This document shows positions 8,613 through 17,943 of a DNA stretch of 50,191 nt, piece by piece. A program made the position numbers and the translations under genes. The notes under the pieces are model-generated. The model worked only from the letters and a program-made list of their open reading frames with translations, did not search any database and had not been told where the DNA came from. Numbering within the stretch: position 1 is the first letter of the stretch; the number at the start of each line of letters is the position of its first letter. The stretch comes from Caulobacteraceae bacterium (GTDB lineage: Bacteria > Pseudomonadota > Alphaproteobacteria > Caulobacterales > Caulobacteraceae), in NCBI GenBank assembly GCA_003165275.1, contig PLSW01000181.1, forward strand, positions 1 through 50,191. Reading direction: 5' to 3'.

Positions 8613-11177
8613 TCAGCCGCCGGGGCAGGACGCGCCCGCCGCCGGGCCGAGCTTGGCTTCGCGTATCGACAGGGTCAGGGCGCCGCTGGTCTGCAGGACC
8701 ACCGGGTTCTCGATTCGCGTCAGGTCGACCCCCGCGCGCGCGAAACAGGACAGCGGCGCAACCAATGTTCGCCAGTGCCCGGGGGCCGTGGTCCGCAGGC
8801 TGTGGGTGATGTCGAGGCCGTGTCCGCAGGCCTTGTCGCAGCCCAGGCTCAGCGAGACCGCGCCGGTCGGCGACCGATCGACCCGATAGACCAGGGTCAG
8901 GGCCTGTCCGGCCTGGGCCGGGGCCGTCAGGTCGACCGTCCGGTCGCCGCCGCCGATCCGCCAGGTGGCGGTCCCACGCCCGTTCCAGACCCCGGTGACC
9001 GCGTCTCCCTGGTGGAAGGTGTCGAGCTGGCCGGTGGTGCTGCGTTGCTCGCGCATGGTCAGCCGCACCTCGGCCATGTCGTCGCTGACGTAGATGGACC
9101 AGGGCGCGGTGACATGGCCGGCGTGGAAGAAGGTGTCCGTCGCCGTTCGATCGGGCGGGACCCGCGGGTCCAGGCTCAGGGCAGGCACGCGCCCTGGCGC
9201 CGCATAGCTGAGGCCGTAGCCGCGGGGGAAGCGAGCGCCGCTCGTGCGGCCGCTGTCGTCGAAGGCCACGGGCATCCCCGTCGCCGGCCAGGAGAAGGCT
9301 AATCGGCCCGTGAAGTCGAACGGCGTCCCGCCGTCCTTGTCGTGGAACAGGACATCGGCGACCCCTTCGCCCTCACTCCCCGGCAACCAGGCCGCCACGA
9401 AGGCGTCGGAGGCGTTGATCTGCGGGTTCACCCACAGGGGCCGGCCGGAGAGGAAGACGGCGACCACGGGAATCTTCTGCGCCCGCAGACGATTGAGCAG
9501 GCGAAGGGCGCTGGCGTCGCCGGGGGCGAACTGCACGGTTTCCCGGTCGCCCACGAACTCGGCGTAAGGCGTCTCGCCAAAAACCACGATCGCCGCGTCG
9601 GGCCGATCGCTGTAGGCGCCGTCGGGGCTGAGGACCGCGACGCCGCCCGCGCGCTCGACCGCCGCCTTGACCCCCGCGAAGATCGACGTGGCGCCGGGCA
9701 GGTCCGCGGCGGTGTTGTGCGCGCCCTGCCAGTCCACGGTCCAGCCCCCGGCCTGGGTTCCGACGCTGTCGGCCGCCGGCCCGGCGACAAGGATTCTGTT
9801 GTGCGGATTCAAGGGCAGCAGGCCGTTCTCATTCTTTAGCAGCACCAGCGACTCGCGAACCGCGCGGCGGGCAAGGTCGCGGTGCGCGGCGTCGCCGATC
9901 ACCCCGAGCCCGATCGCCGCCGAGCGCACGGCGGGGGAGGGCCGATCGAACAGGCCCGCCAGGGCCTTCACCCGCAAAATGCGTCGCACGGCGTCGTCGA
10001 TACGCTCGGCGGGAATGATCCCGCGGCGCGCCTGATCGAGGGTGTTCTTGTACAGTTCCTTCCAGCTGTCGGGCGCCATCAGCATGTCGACCCCGGCCAG
10101 ATAGGCGGCGGGGCAGGAATATTTGGTGCAGCCGGGAATCTCCTCCTGGGCGTTCCAGTCGCCGACCACGAAGCCGTTGAATCCCAGCCGGTCCTTCAGG
10201 ACCCCGGTGAGCAGGCTGGCGTTCCCGTGCATCTTGACGCCCTGCCAGCCGTTGTAGGAGGCCATCACGATGGTGACGCCGGCGCCGATGGCGGGCCGGT
10301 ATCCCGCCAGGTGAACGTCACGCAGCACCGATTCCGATGCGAGATTGTCGCCCTGGTCGCGGCCGTCCAGGGTTCCGCCGTCGCCGAGGAAGTGTTTGAC
10401 CGAGGCCAGCGTATGGCCCGGGCCCAGAAAGTCAGGCGCGGATAGACCGCCCTGCAGACCGGTGACCATGGCCGCCGCATAGCGTCCCACGACGGCGGGA
10501 TCCTCCGAATAGCTCTCGTAGCTGCGGCCCCAACGCACGTCGCGCGCGACAGCGACGGTGGGCGCAAAGGTCCAGTCTATGCCCGTCGCCGCCACTTCCT
10601 GCGCCGTGGCCTCGCCGATCCGCTCGATCAGTTCCGGATCATGCGCGGCGCCAAGGCCGATATTGTGAGGGAAGATGGTCGCGCCGCGGACCTTGGCGTG
10701 TCCGTGCACGGCGTCGACGCCGAACAGGATCGGAATGGACGGATGGGCGGCCGAAGGGGCCGCGATCGAGGCGCGGTAGTAGGCGTCGACCATATCGCGC
10801 CAGGCCGCCGGTCCGGCATGAAGGTCGCCGCCCGGGGCTGCGCCGCCCCCGGCCAGGACGGACCCCAAACGGTAGCGCCTCACATCCTCGGGGGTCGCCG
10901 AGGCGATGTCGGCCTGGATCATCTGTCCGACCTTTTCCTCAACGGTCATCGTCTTGAGCAGGTGGTCGATGAAGCGCTCGGTTTCAGGGTGTACCAGCAG
11001 GTCTTTCGGGCCCGCGGGCCAAAGTTGAGGGTGAGCCACTCCGGGGGCGTCGGCCGCGCGCCCCTTGGTTGCGATCGCCGCCAGGCCGGCGCAGCTCAGC
11101 GCCGCCAAGACCAATGCGCCCGCCACCTTCGCGGCGATGCGATCCTTGGGCCGTGGTCTTGCTGAACCGATCGCCAT
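8613..11177 (-). CDS. Glycoside hydrolase family 3 beta-glucosidase / exo-glucohydrolase
   Basis: DRFIDHLLKTMTVEEKVGQMIQAD..., SVKHFLGDG, GFVVGDWNA; GH3 C-terminal domain. Confidence 0.92.
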   Translation of the reverse strand: MAIGSARPRPKDRIAAKVAGALVLAALSCAGLAAIATKGRAADAPGVAHPQLWPAGPKDLLVHPETERFIDHLLKTMTVEEKVGQMIQADIASATPEDVRRYRLGSVLAGGGAAPGGDLHAGPAAWRDMVDAYYRASIAAPSAAHPSIPILFGVDAVHGHAKVRGATIFPHNIGLGAAHDPELIERIGEATAQEVAATGIDWTFAPTVAVARDVRWGRSYESYSEDPAVVGRYAAAMVTGLQGGLSAPDFLGPGHTLASVKHFLGDGGTLDGRDQGDNLASESVLRDVHLAGYRPAIGAGVTIVMASYNGWQGVKMHGNASLLTGVLKDRLGFNGFVVGDWNAQEEIPGCTKYSCPAAYLAGVDMLMAPDSWKELYKNTLDQARRGIIPAERIDDAVRRILRVKALAGLFDRPSPAVRSAAIGLGVIGDAAHRDLARRAVRESLVLLKNENGLLPLNPHNRILVAGPAADSVGTQAGGWTVDWQGAHNTAADLPGATSIFAGVKAAVERAGGVAVLSPDGAYSDRPDAAIVVFGETPYAEFVGDRETVQFAPGDASALRLLNRLRAQKIPVVAVFLSGRPLWVNPQINASDAFVAAWLPGSEGEGVADVLFHDKDGGTPFDFTGRLAFSWPATGMPVAFDDSGRTSGARFPRGYGLSYAAPGRVPALSLDPRVPPDRTATDTFFHAGHVTAPWSIYVSDDMAEVRLTMREQRSTTGQLDTFHQGDAVTGVWNGRGTATWRIGGGDRTVDLTAPAQAGQALTLVYRVDRSPTGAVSLSLGCDKACGHGLDITHSLRTTAPGHWRTLVAPLSCFARAGVDLTRIENPVVLQTSGALTLSIREAKLGPAAGASCPGG

Positions 11178-11407
11178 AGGAGTCCTCCCGACAGTTTATG
11201 CTTGGGAGCTGAGGGTCCGCCCTCGGCCGCTCCGGTCTTCGGTCTCTAGTTCGCTCAGTCGCCCGCGAACGTATCCGGCCGAGATTTTGCAAGCTCGCCG
11301 TCGGCATTTGCGGAGCGGCAAGGCCTCCGTCTTTGGCTGAACGGCCGCGCCGAATTCAGGTGCGCCGAGCGCCTATCCCCCACCTGAAACACAAGTAAGG
11401 CCAAGAA

Positions 11408-11422
11408 TGGCAGCGCTGTCAA
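11408..11422. promoter_or_regulatory. LacI-type operator candidate, copy 1 (TGGCAGCGCTGTCAA)
   Basis: Near-palindrome matching copy 2 at 11540. Confidence 0.5.
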
Positions 11423-11539
11423 TGCGACCTTCTTCGCGTCCGTCTGGGTCTGATCGGACATCCGGTCCTGGACAGGACGCCTCGTGGCGCCGTCCAACCG
11501 GCCGAGTCCGGCGTCACAACATTGGTGTAAAGTTCCGTG

Positions 11540-11555
11540 TTGACAGCGCTGTCCA
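11540..11555. promoter_or_regulatory. LacI-type operator candidate, copy 2 (TTGACAGCGCTGTCCA) containing a consensus -35 TTGACA
   Basis: Perfect 12-nt palindrome GACAGCGCTGTC (11542-11553). Confidence 0.55.
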
Positions 11556-11813
11556 CGTTGGGCATCTTCGACACTCGAAATAAAGCGTGAGCGAATTACG
11601 CGTGAAGAAAGACGGGGAGGTGGTGTGTCGATACGCACCATTTGCAGGCCTGCGACGAGCCGAGAAACCGTCGATGAAATCGTCTTGAGTTGCTAACTAT
11701 TGGGTCTGTGATCCATCAAATAATGGCGGATCAAGCGCCAACAATGTTCACAGGAACTCGTCGAGTCTGACGGCTCGTCAGATCACGATATAAACATGGG
11801 GAGAGGGGTTACA

Positions 11814-14800
11814 ATGTCTGCAATCAGAGGTTACTCGCGCGTCATAGCCATGGGCGGAGCGTCGTTGCTGGCGCTGACGGCCTATTCGGCCGCCCATGCG
11901 CAGTCGTCCGACCAGGACGCCTCCAAGGAGGTCGTGGTCACCGGCTTTCGCGCTTCGCTGCAATCTGCGCTGAACGCCAAACGCGTATCCAACCTGCCGA
12001 TCGAGTCGGTGGCGCCGGAAGATATCGGCAAGATGCCGGACCAGAACGTGGCCGAGTCGCTGCAACGCCTGCCTGGGATCCAGATCGACCGCGCCGCAAA
12101 CGGCCAGGGCACCGCCGTCCTGATCGACGGCCTGCGCCAGAACCTCACCACCCTGAACGGCGACATCTTCCTGACCGGCAAGGAATTCTATGTGTCGGGT
12201 GAAGCGTCCGGCAACGGCGCCGGGGCCAATTCCCAGTATGGTTCGCTCGAAGGCGTCCCCAGCGAAGAGATCGGCGGCATCGACGTCTACAAGAACCCGC
12301 AGGCCTCGATGACCGAGGGCGGTTTGGGCGGCACCATCGATCTGAAGACCCGCGACCCCCTCGCCGCGCCCCTGGGCCTATCCCTCGGCGGCAACCTGCG
12401 GTTCGCCTACAACGACGGGCAAAACGGGGGGCCTTATACGGGCTGGACGCCGGTCGGGACCCTGGTCGGGACCTTCAAGGTCAATGACCGTCTGGCCTTC
12501 ACCGGCAGTGTCTCCTACGACGAGGAAAACACCCACACCAAGGAATTCCAGGACGAGAACCGCAACCAGTGGCTGATCACCGACTCCGTGACCGCGCCCT
12601 ACGTCGGTCCGATGACCGCCGCGGCCCTGTCGCACTCCGGCACATTCTATATCGATCCGCAGCTCGCCTACTTCACTGACGTCGAGGATCAGCGCAAGAC
12701 GCTCGGCGGATCGCTGGGCGTGGCCTTCCAGGTCACGGACGCGATCAAGACAACATTCAACTGGTTCTATACCCGCGAAGACGACACCAGCCTCAGCTAC
12801 AGCGACAAGGTCTGGTTCAACGGCGAGGGCGCCAGCCCCGGAAGCCTGCTGCCCGGAATCGCCTCGAACGATCCCAGCTCGATCGACGGCAACGGCGTCG
12901 TGCAGAGCGCCACCTTCAACGCCAATGGCGCCGAGACCGCGACCCTCTATCAGCACAATATTTCGGAAGCCAACAACTTCCAGTGGGTCACCAAGTTCGA
13001 CAATGGCGGCCCCCTGCACGGCTCCGTTGACCTGGCCTACGCCCATGCGACATCCAACCTCCAGGCCGACCAGGCCGATATCGAGCATGGCCTCTATGAG
13101 ACCAGCAGCGGGGTGGCCACCTCGCCGGCGGCTCCCGGCTGCAACAACGGGGCGGTGACCTGCGGGACCGATCCGAACGCCAGTCACGGCTATCTGTTCA
13201 CCTACAACAACGGCGGCGCCTCCGGCCTGCCCAGCGTCGGCTATCAGGCGCCGCTCGCCAATATCTTGAATAACCCCGCCTATGCGACCTTCAAGTCGAA
13301 CTGGGCCTGGGCGAACCTGACCGACGAAAAGCAGTTTTCGGCCAAGGGGGACGCGGTCTATGACGTGCCCTACCTGAGCGAGGTCGGTGGCAAGATCAGC
13401 GCCGGTCTGCGGTTCGGCACCCGGGATGTCGACCAGACCTTCGGCAAGTACCTGATCAATGGGACGACCTCTCCCGGGGTGGTGGCCGGCAATACGGGGA
13501 GCACGTTCGGCGTCGGCCATCTGGGCGGCCCCTACGACTTCTATCAGGATCCGGGGTTCGGCACGCCGAACATTCCCTATTCGACGGCGACCACCAATCC
13601 GGGGCTCGCGCAAACGGTCAACAACTTCGCCGTCGGCAACATCATCGTCAAGAATGCGGCGTCGATGACCAACCCCTCGACCTACCTTCAGCAGATCTGG
13701 GCCGCCGCGGGCGTGCCCAACACCACCGAGCAGCTTTTCACGGACACGCTCAGCTCGTTCACGGTCAACGAGAAGACCACCGCCGGCTATGTCATGGTTG
13801 ATCTTGGCAACAAGGGCGACCGCTTCCACGCCAACTTCGGCGTCCGTCTGGTGGCCACCGACCTGACCATCGACAACGCCGCCCCCTCGGCGGAGCCGCA
13901 CTACTACGGAACCGCCTCATGGAACGGCGTCAACAGCGATAACGTCCCGATCACGACCAAGCGTGACTACATCGACGTGCTTCCGTCCTTCAACTTCGTC
14001 CTCGACCTCTCCGATAGTCAGATCGTCCGGCTCGGCGCCGCTCGCGTTGTGGCGCCGCAGGACCTCTATTCCCTGGGCCTGGGCAAATCCTACAACTTCA
14101 CGCGGCAGACCGGCCAACGGGTGAACACCAATCTTCAGTCGAGCGCCTACAACACCCAGGACGGCTTCGCCTTCGACGGCGGCACGTCAGGCAATACGCA
14201 ACTCGATCCCTACCGGGCGTCGCAGTTCAACATGTCGTACGAGAACTACTTCGCCAAGGGCGCCTTGGTCAGCGTGGCGGGCTTCTACAAACAGGTCGAC
14301 AACTTCGTCGAAACCCAGAACATCCCGACGCTGGTGCTGGACGATTTCGGCGGCACTACCGCGGATGTGAGTACGCCGGTCAACGCCGGCAAGGGCAGCA
14401 TCTACGGCCTCGAGTTGGGCGGGCAGTACGCCTTCGACGAGAGCATCTCGCCCTGGCTCAAGGGCTTCGGCGTCGCGGCGAACTACACCCGCTCCCAGTC
14501 CTACTCGGATCAGACCACCGCCTTCACCAGCCAGTCGCAGATTCCGGGTGTTGCTCAGAACGCCGTGACTGCGACCGGCTATTATGAGCGCGGCGGCTTC
14601 TCGGCCAGGGTTTCCTATTCCTGGCGGGACAAGGCGGTGAACGACTCTGTGGTCGGATCAACCTTCGCCTTCCCGGACAAGAACGGTAACAACAAGGTCT
14701 ATCAGGTCTTCTCGGCCCCCTACGGCCAGGTCGACGCGCAGCTTTCCTACGACATCACCAAGCGTGTCGGGGTCGTCTTCTCGGTGCAGAACCTGACCGA

Positions 14801-14897
14801 CGAGGCGCAGCACACCTATCTGCAGTGGCCCAATCTGCCGTTCACCTATGACGACAGCGGCCGGCGCTACTTCCTCGGCGTCAAGGCCAAGTTCTAG
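11814..14897 (+). CDS. TonB-dependent receptor (Xanthomonas/Caulobacter carbohydrate type; start 11796 or 11814)
   Basis: Signal peptide, KEVVVTGFRASLQSALNAKR, plug ESLQRLPGIQIDR, C-terminal RRYFLGVKAKF. Confidence 0.93.
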   Translation: MSAIRGYSRVIAMGGASLLALTAYSAAHAQSSDQDASKEVVVTGFRASLQSALNAKRVSNLPIESVAPEDIGKMPDQNVAESLQRLPGIQIDRAANGQGTAVLIDGLRQNLTTLNGDIFLTGKEFYVSGEASGNGAGANSQYGSLEGVPSEEIGGIDVYKNPQASMTEGGLGGTIDLKTRDPLAAPLGLSLGGNLRFAYNDGQNGGPYTGWTPVGTLVGTFKVNDRLAFTGSVSYDEENTHTKEFQDENRNQWLITDSVTAPYVGPMTAAALSHSGTFYIDPQLAYFTDVEDQRKTLGGSLGVAFQVTDAIKTTFNWFYTREDDTSLSYSDKVWFNGEGASPGSLLPGIASNDPSSIDGNGVVQSATFNANGAETATLYQHNISEANNFQWVTKFDNGGPLHGSVDLAYAHATSNLQADQADIEHGLYETSSGVATSPAAPGCNNGAVTCGTDPNASHGYLFTYNNGGASGLPSVGYQAPLANILNNPAYATFKSNWAWANLTDEKQFSAKGDAVYDVPYLSEVGGKISAGLRFGTRDVDQTFGKYLINGTTSPGVVAGNTGSTFGVGHLGGPYDFYQDPGFGTPNIPYSTATTNPGLAQTVNNFAVGNIIVKNAASMTNPSTYLQQIWAAAGVPNTTEQLFTDTLSSFTVNEKTTAGYVMVDLGNKGDRFHANFGVRLVATDLTIDNAAPSAEPHYYGTASWNGVNSDNVPITTKRDYIDVLPSFNFVLDLSDSQIVRLGAARVVAPQDLYSLGLGKSYNFTRQTGQRVNTNLQSSAYNTQDGFAFDGGTSGNTQLDPYRASQFNMSYENYFAKGALVSVAGFYKQVDNFVETQNIPTLVLDDFGGTTADVSTPVNAGKGSIYGLELGGQYAFDESISPWLKGFGVAANYTRSQSYSDQTTAFTSQSQIPGVAQNAVTATGYYERGGFSARVSYSWRDKAVNDSVVGSTFAFPDKNGNNKVYQVFSAPYGQVDAQLSYDITKRVGVVFSVQNLTDEAQHTYLQWPNLPFTYDDSGRRYFLGVKAKF

Positions 14898-14914
14898 GCG
14901 AGGGCCAAGGCGAT

Positions 14915-14951
14915 GGAGAGGCGGACCCAGGGTCCGCCTCTCCGGTTTTTT
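14915..14951 (+). terminator. Intrinsic terminator
   Basis: 13-bp perfect stem GGAGAGGCGGACC-cag-GGTCCGCCTCTCC, then gg and TTTTTT. Confidence 0.9.
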
Positions 14952-15011
14952 GGCGGATGAGGGGAGGGAGCCGATCCTCCCGTCCCCGGTCGGCCGGTTC
15001 TGTTCGAGGTC

Positions 15012-16610
15012 GTGGACGACATGGTGGACATCGCAGGCGCCGCCGCCGCTGACGCAATCGGCGGATCGGGTGACCGTCGGATTCGGCGCATCGCCATCGT
15101 CGGCGGCGGAACCGCCGGCTGGGTGGCCGCCAGCATGCTGGCCCGGTCCCTCCCCGGATACGGATGCGTGATCACGGTCATCGAATCCCCGGATATCGGC
15201 ACGATCGGCGTCGGCGAGGCGACGATCCCGCCCATCATCGACCTGCTGCGCTTCCTGGATATCAACGAGGCCGATTTCGTCCGGCATACCCAGGCGACCT
15301 ACAAGCTCGGCATCAGGTTCATTGATTGGCGACAGGTCGGCGAAAGCTATTGGCATCCGTTCGGGACCTTCGGCGCGTCGATCAACCGTCGCCCGTTCTT
15401 CCACGCCTGGCAGCGGGCCAAGGCCGAGGGGCTGGATCCGCAATTCAACGACTACAGCCTGTGCGCCGCGCTGGGAGACGCCGGCCGGTTCCGGTTTCCG
15501 GACGCCGCCGGCCCGGGCCCGGTCTCGGGCCTGCGCTACGCCCTGCACTTCGACGCGGGCCTCGTCGCCAACTATCTGCGCGCCTACGCCGAGCGGCTGG
15601 GCGTCCAGCGCCTGGAGCGGACAGTGGCGTCGGCGGGCCAGCGGCCTGATGGATCCCTTGAGGCGCTGGCCTTCACCGACGGCTCGCGCCTGGAGGCCGA
15701 CTTCTTTATCGACTGCAGCGGCTTTCGCGGCGTGCTGATCGAACAGGTGCTCAAGACCGGCTACGTCGATTGGAGCCAATGGCTGCCCTGTGACCGCGCC
15801 GTCGCGGTTCCGACCGAACGGGAAGGCCCCCGGGCGCCCTACACCCTGGCCCGGGCCCGGAGCGCCGGCTGGCAGTGGCGCATTCCCCTGCAGCATCGGG
15901 TCGGCAACGGCTATGTCTACGCCAGCGCCCACATCGACGACGGCGCGGCCTTGGATGATTTGCTGGCGACGGTGGGCGAGACCCCGTTGGCCGAACCGCG
16001 GTTCCTGCGGTTCAAAACCGGGCGGCGAAAGCTGTTCTGGAACCGCAACTGCCTGGCGCTGGGCCTGGCGTCCGGCTTCATGGAGCCGCTGGAGTCGACC
16101 AGCATCCACCTGGTGATCAGCGGCGTCTACAACCTGCTCGACCGCTTCCCCGACCGCGATTTCGACCAGAACAACATCGACGCCTACAACGCCGAGGTGA
16201 CGGAGGAAGTGGAGCGGATCCGGGACTTTATCGTCCTGCACTATTGTACGACCCAGCGTGAGGACTCGCCCCTTTGGGCCCATTGCCGGTCGATGACGCT
16301 TCCCGACAGCCTGTTGCAGCGCATCGATATCTACAAGGCGACGGGACGGATCCGGCCAAGGCCCGGCGAACTGTTCACCGACACGAGCTGGTTTTACATC
16401 TTCGAAGGCATGGGCCTCTCGCCGGCCGCCTATGATCCGCTCGCCGATATCGCGTCCGAAGGCGCCTTCGCCGAGATCATGACCGGCCTCGCGCGGGCGA
16501 CGGCCGCCGCCGCGCAAGGCGCCCCATCGCACGACAGCTATTTCCCGCCCCGGGCCCCGCCGTCCCGCGCGGACCTCGCCCCGCCGTCCGTCCGCTCCGG
16601 CGCGTCCTGA
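15012..16610 (+). CDS. Flavin-dependent tryptophan halogenase family protein
   Basis: GGGTAGWVAA FAD motif, TYKLGIRF Lys, WQWRIP (WxWxIP), GFMEPLESTSIHL. Confidence 0.93.
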   Translation: MDDMVDIAGAAAADAIGGSGDRRIRRIAIVGGGTAGWVAASMLARSLPGYGCVITVIESPDIGTIGVGEATIPPIIDLLRFLDINEADFVRHTQATYKLGIRFIDWRQVGESYWHPFGTFGASINRRPFFHAWQRAKAEGLDPQFNDYSLCAALGDAGRFRFPDAAGPGPVSGLRYALHFDAGLVANYLRAYAERLGVQRLERTVASAGQRPDGSLEALAFTDGSRLEADFFIDCSGFRGVLIEQVLKTGYVDWSQWLPCDRAVAVPTEREGPRAPYTLARARSAGWQWRIPLQHRVGNGYVYASAHIDDGAALDDLLATVGETPLAEPRFLRFKTGRRKLFWNRNCLALGLASGFMEPLESTSIHLVISGVYNLLDRFPDRDFDQNNIDAYNAEVTEEVERIRDFIVLHYCTTQREDSPLWAHCRSMTLPDSLLQRIDIYKATGRIRPRPGELFTDTSWFYIFEGMGLSPAAYDPLADIASEGAFAEIMTGLARATAAAAQGAPSHDSYFPPRAPPSRADLAPPSVRSGAS

Positions 16611-16634
16611 CGCGATGATCAGACTGAACCTAGG

Positions 16635-17933
16635 ATGCGGAGCGCGGCGATGAGCGGCAAGCCCAAGAGCCTGGCGGCCTCGTTCGCCACGGTGACCACC
16701 CTGTTCTTCACCTGGGGTTTCATCACCTCGGTGATCGATCCGCTCATCCCGTCGGTCCGGGCGGTCTTCAGCCTGAACTACACCGAGTCCATGCTGACCC
16801 AGTTCGCCTTCTTCCTCGCCTATGGGGTGGTCTCGCTCCCCGCGGGACTGATCGTCGCCCGGCTGGGTTACGCCGGGTCGATCATCTTTGCTCTGCTGGC
16901 GATGCTGGCGGGCTGCCTGTTCGTTCCGGTGGCGACCTATTTCGACACCTATGCCCTGGTCCTTGTCGCTTTGTTCGTCATCGCGGGGGGCATCACCATT
17001 CTGCAGGTGGCGGCCAATCCCTTGACCGCGGCCCTCGGCAAGCCCGAGGGCTCGCACTTCCGCCTGACCTTCTCGCAGGCGTTCAATTCGCTCGGCACGG
17101 TGATCGGCCCGTTCTTCGGCACGATGGTGATGTTGCGCGGGGGCGTCTTCACCGGCGCGGCCGGCGCCGGCGCCGCCGCCCTCGCGGCTGGACGCACCCA
17201 GTCCCTGCGCAACATCGACACCTCGTTCCTCATCGTGGCCGGACTGATCCTGCTGCTGACAGCCTTCATCTGGCTGTCCCGCCGACGGCTCAGCGACGCA
17301 GCGCCCCCGGCCGGCGATCAGGCGAAAACCTCGCTGGCGAGCGCGCTCCGGTCGCCGTGGGCGGTGTTCGGCGCGATCGCCATCTTTGTCTACGTCGGCT
17401 CCGAGGTCTCGATCGCCAGCCTGATGATCAACTTCCTGCACCAGAAGGACGTGCTGGGGGCCAGCCTCGAGCAGGCGGGCAAGCTGGTGTCCTTCTATTG
17501 GCTCGGCGCCATGGTCGGCCGGTTCGGCGGCAGCGCGCTGCTGACCCGGGTCGCGGCGCACAAACTGCTGAGCATCGTGGCCGTGGGCGCCGCCGCGCTC
17601 TGCCTGGGGGTCAACCAGCTGCATGGCCCGGTGGTCGCGGCCGTGGTGATCTCGATCGGGCTTTTGAACTCGATCATGTTCCCGACCATCTTCTCCCTGA
17701 CCCTGGGGCGGTCGATGGCGTCGACGGCGGCGACCTCGGGCCTGCTCTGCTTCGCCATCGTCGGCGGCGCCGTGCTGCCGATGGCGGCCGGCTTGATCGC
17801 GGATTCGGCCGGCCTGCACGCGGCCTACCTGGTTCCCATGGTCGGCTACCTCTGCATCGCCCTGTTCGCCCTGGGCGTTGGCCGCGCGCCGATCACCCAT
17901 CCCGAGACCGCCGCTGTCGGCCTGGCGCACTGA
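16635..17933 (+). CDS. MFS sugar transporter (FucP/GluP-like)
   Basis: FFTWGFITSVIDPLIPSVRAVFSLNYTESMLTQFAFFLAYG... Confidence 0.88.
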   Translation: MRSAAMSGKPKSLAASFATVTTLFFTWGFITSVIDPLIPSVRAVFSLNYTESMLTQFAFFLAYGVVSLPAGLIVARLGYAGSIIFALLAMLAGCLFVPVATYFDTYALVLVALFVIAGGITILQVAANPLTAALGKPEGSHFRLTFSQAFNSLGTVIGPFFGTMVMLRGGVFTGAAGAGAAALAAGRTQSLRNIDTSFLIVAGLILLLTAFIWLSRRRLSDAAPPAGDQAKTSLASALRSPWAVFGAIAIFVYVGSEVSIASLMINFLHQKDVLGASLEQAGKLVSFYWLGAMVGRFGGSALLTRVAAHKLLSIVAVGAAALCLGVNQLHGPVVAAVVISIGLLNSIMFPTIFSLTLGRSMASTAATSGLLCFAIVGGAVLPMAAGLIADSAGLHAAYLVPMVGYLCIALFALGVGRAPITHPETAAVGLAH

Positions 17934-17943
17934 GGGCGAGGCC

